Source: UBA1494_A sp963973975 (GTDB lineage: Bacteria; Bacteroidota; Bacteroidia; Flavobacteriales_E; Vicingaceae). From it: a DNA stretch of 64,000 bases. Below are positions 62,466 through 64,000 of this stretch, piece by piece. Position numbers and translations under genes: made by a program. Within the stretch, counting starts at the first letter, position 1; every line of letters begins with the position of its first letter. The DNA lies in the NCBI GenBank assembly GCA_963973975.1, contig CAXBCF010000017.1, positions 1 to 64,000 of the forward strand, given 5' to 3'. The notes beneath the pieces were generated by a model that saw only the letters and a list, made by a program, of their open reading frames with translations, was not told where the DNA came from and ran no database searches.

Positions 62466-62495
62466 GTTTATGAGTTGGTTTATATGCTCATAAAC
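62466..62495 (-). promoter_or_regulatory. Operator-like inverted repeat upstream of the PiT/PafA unit
   Basis: GTTTATGAG (62466-62474) and CTCATAAAC (62487-62495) form a perfect 9-bp inverted repeat with a 12-bp spacer. The half-sites are 21 bp apart start to start. It lies 34-63 bp before the GTG start. It is consistent with a dimeric repressor or activator site, or a leader hairpin. No regulator is identified. Confidence 0.45.
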
Positions 62496-62651
62496 TTTAA
62501 AATTATTTCGAGTAAAAATCGGTCAAATAAGTCTTTACTCCATCCTGCAAAGATTAAATTAATGTTATTATTTATTTCAATATTCATAATTGGATTTTTT
62601 TGTAACAAATCAGTATGCTATTACACTCTAAACTCAATATTTAAAACTAAT

Positions 62652-62853
62652 ACCACATAGGAACATAGATTTATATAATCGCTAATGCTTAGAAGTTTCA
62701 TTCAATGAAAATAAAGTAGATTATAGAAAAGAACTTTTGAACATAGTAATCTCTATGTAAAGCAAAGCTTCTATGATTTTCTTTTATATCAATTTAGTCA
62801 TACATCCATTAAATATTTTACCAAGAGAGATTTAAACTATGTTACTATGTGGC
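62652..62853. repeat. Non-coding ACATAG inverted-repeat element
   Basis: The 546-bp gap 62433-62978 contains a 202-bp unit. Its ends are imperfect inverted repeats: CCACATAGGAACATAGATTT at 62653-62672 and AAACTATGTTACTATGTGGC at 62834-62853. In the middle is ACATAG (62741-62746) / CTATGT (62753-62758). No protein is encoded. It looks like a small intergenic repeat (MITE-like) of a sort common in Flavobacteriales. Only one copy is in this window. Confidence 0.6.
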
Positions 62854-62978
62854 TAAAAAGAATACTGATTAGTATAAGTTTTTTAGCTTCGCTAACATGT
62901 AATTCAAATCTACTTTTTACTTTAAACTTAAGTCACTTCAGACTATTAATTCTCAAAGTTGATCATTTTTAAGTCGAT

Positions 62979-64000
62979 TTAATATCCATATTTTTCTTGC
63001 CACAAACTCTTCAATCGCTTTCGTATTTCATTTTCTCTGGTATTTTCACCAGGAGAGTAGAATACTTTGTTCTGAATCTCATCAGGTAAAAAGTCTTGTT
63101 CTACAAAGTTGTTTGGAAAATCGTGTGCGTATTTATATTCTTTTCCATAGCCAATTTCTTTCATCAATTTGGTTGGTGCATTTCTCAAGGCAAGCGGGAC
63201 AGGAAGGTTGCCACTTTCGCGAACTTCTGCTTGTGCATGATTGATCGCCATGTATGCCGCATTGCTTTTTGGAGAACTAGCTAAATATGTTACACATTGT
63301 GCTAATATAATGCGCGACTCAGGCCAACCAATCACATTTGTTGCTTGAAAACAATTATTTGCAATCACCAAGGCAGTTGGATTGGCATTTCCAATGTCTT
63401 CAGCCGCTAAAATCAGTAAACGCCTGGCAATAAATTTTGCATCTTCACCACCTTCAATCATTCTTGCCAACCAATAAACTCCCGCATTTGGATCACTGCC
63501 TCTAATGGATTTGATAAATGCTGAAATAATATCGTAATGCTGCTCCCCATCTTTGTCGTACCTAGCCAAATTTTGCTGAGCAATGCTTTTTACAAGCTCA
63601 TCATTAATTTCTATCGTTTCAGTGTTTTGATTATTTACAACCAATTCCAATAAATTCAAGAGTTTGCGAGCATCACCACCTGAAAGTTGTAAAAGTGCAT
63701 GCGTTTCCTTGATTACAATTTTTTTAGTCTTTAAAACGGTATCTTTTTTTATTGCATCATTTACTAAACCCAATAATTCTTCTTTATTCAAAGGTTCTAA
63801 AGTGTAAACCTGGCAGCGACTTAATAATGCAGAAATTACTTCAAAAGAAGGGTTTTCAGTAGTTGCACCAATTAGAGTAATGGTTCCATTTTCAACTGCT
63901 CCTAGAAGTGAATCTTGCTGAGATTTACTGAATCGATGAATTTCATCAATGAATAAAATGGGATTGTTGGTGCCAAAAAATTGCTGCTTTTTGGCTTTGT
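62979..64000 (-). CDS. rarA: Replication-associated recombination protein A (RarA/MgsA), partial
   Basis: An AAA+ ATPase of the clamp-loader-like RarA/WRNIP1 family acting at stalled replication forks. The reading frame continues past an internal ATG at 63791 to the window edge, so the N-terminus and Walker A are outside. Present: Walker B ILFIDEIHRFSKSQQD, sensor GATTENPSFEVISALLSRC and LSGGDARKLLNLLE. The C-terminal helical domain is also present (GVYWLARMIEGGEDAKFIARR; AAEDIGNANPTAL; VPLALRNAPTKLMKEIGYG). At least 340 codons are visible. Confidence 0.96.
   Translation of the reverse strand, partial: KAKKQQFFGTNNPILFIDEIHRFSKSQQDSLLGAVENGTITLIGATTENPSFEVISALLSRCQVYTLEPLNKEELLGLVNDAIKKDTVLKTKKIVIKETHALLQLSGGDARKLLNLLELVVNNQNTETIEINDELVKSIAQQNLARYDKDGEQHYDIISAFIKSIRGSDPNAGVYWLARMIEGGEDAKFIARRLLILAAEDIGNANPTALVIANNCFQATNVIGWPESRIILAQCVTYLASSPKSNAAYMAINHAQAEVRESGNLPVPLALRNAPTKLMKEIGYGKEYKYAHDFPNNFVEQDFLPDEIQNKVFYSPGENTRENEIRKRLKSLWQEKYGY

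Noticed and set aside
62445..62660. 71-codon plus-strand reading frame in the gap before rarA
   Set aside because: Low-complexity AT-rich reading that ends in the repeat element at 62652 and overlaps the probable promoter of the PiT gene; no family resemblance.

Overview
This looks like chromosomal DNA of an AT-rich member of the Bacteroidota, most likely the Flavobacteriales side. The evidence is the block tRNA-Thr / tuf / tRNA-Trp / secE / nusG / rplKAJL / rpoBC, type A C-terminal sorting tails of the type IX secretion system (T9SS) on several exported proteins, a LytS-type propeller histidine kinase paired with a LytTR regulator, BatA-like and PafA-like proteins, promoters of the form TTG..TAnnTTTG, and few Shine-Dalgarno sequences. 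No species can be named from the sequence alone.

Layout. 1-13061: housekeeping translation and transcription operon, closed by a strong terminator. 13161-15332: catalase-peroxidase. 15345-23839: an accessory island holding a type IIG restriction-modification enzyme and a large STAND NTPase. It is bounded on the left by a 118-bp transposase-less palindromic element and on the right by a full IS200-like element with the same ends. 23849-24175: SUI1/YciH on the minus strand. 24289-40079: a vitamin B12 uptake locus under a cobalamin riboswitch. It encodes T9SS-exported and lipoprotein surface candidates, a BtuB-like receptor, two BtuF-like proteins, a DUF71 ATPase, BtuC and BtuD, with a 1893-residue repeat protein in the middle. 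40072-46130: two glycosyltransferases and a methyltransferase, then gcvT, comB and a zinc phospholipase C-like protein, nearly contiguous with the B12 genes and with no terminator seen between them.

From 46305 most genes are on the minus strand: the LytS/LytTR pair, a four-domain LamG adhesin-like protein, a dihydroorotase-like protein that has lost its metal histidines, and a BatA/VWA membrane protein. A short plus-strand group of small envelope proteins (DUF3332, Bor-like, two-TM) follows. Then come a secreted PQQ-type sugar dehydrogenase, a PafA-type phosphatase next to a PiT-like permease, a non-coding repeat, and the 3' part of rarA running off the window.

The most promising undescribed items are: (a) the STAND NTPase with a degenerate nuclease-like N-terminus, beside a type IIG enzyme whose target-recognition part has a different base composition; (b) the B12 locus that seems to use T9SS-exported surface proteins and carries a giant 57-residue-repeat protein; (c) a roughly 22-nt motif shared by the upstream regions of the LytTR operon and the neighbouring LamG gene, a candidate LytTR operator.
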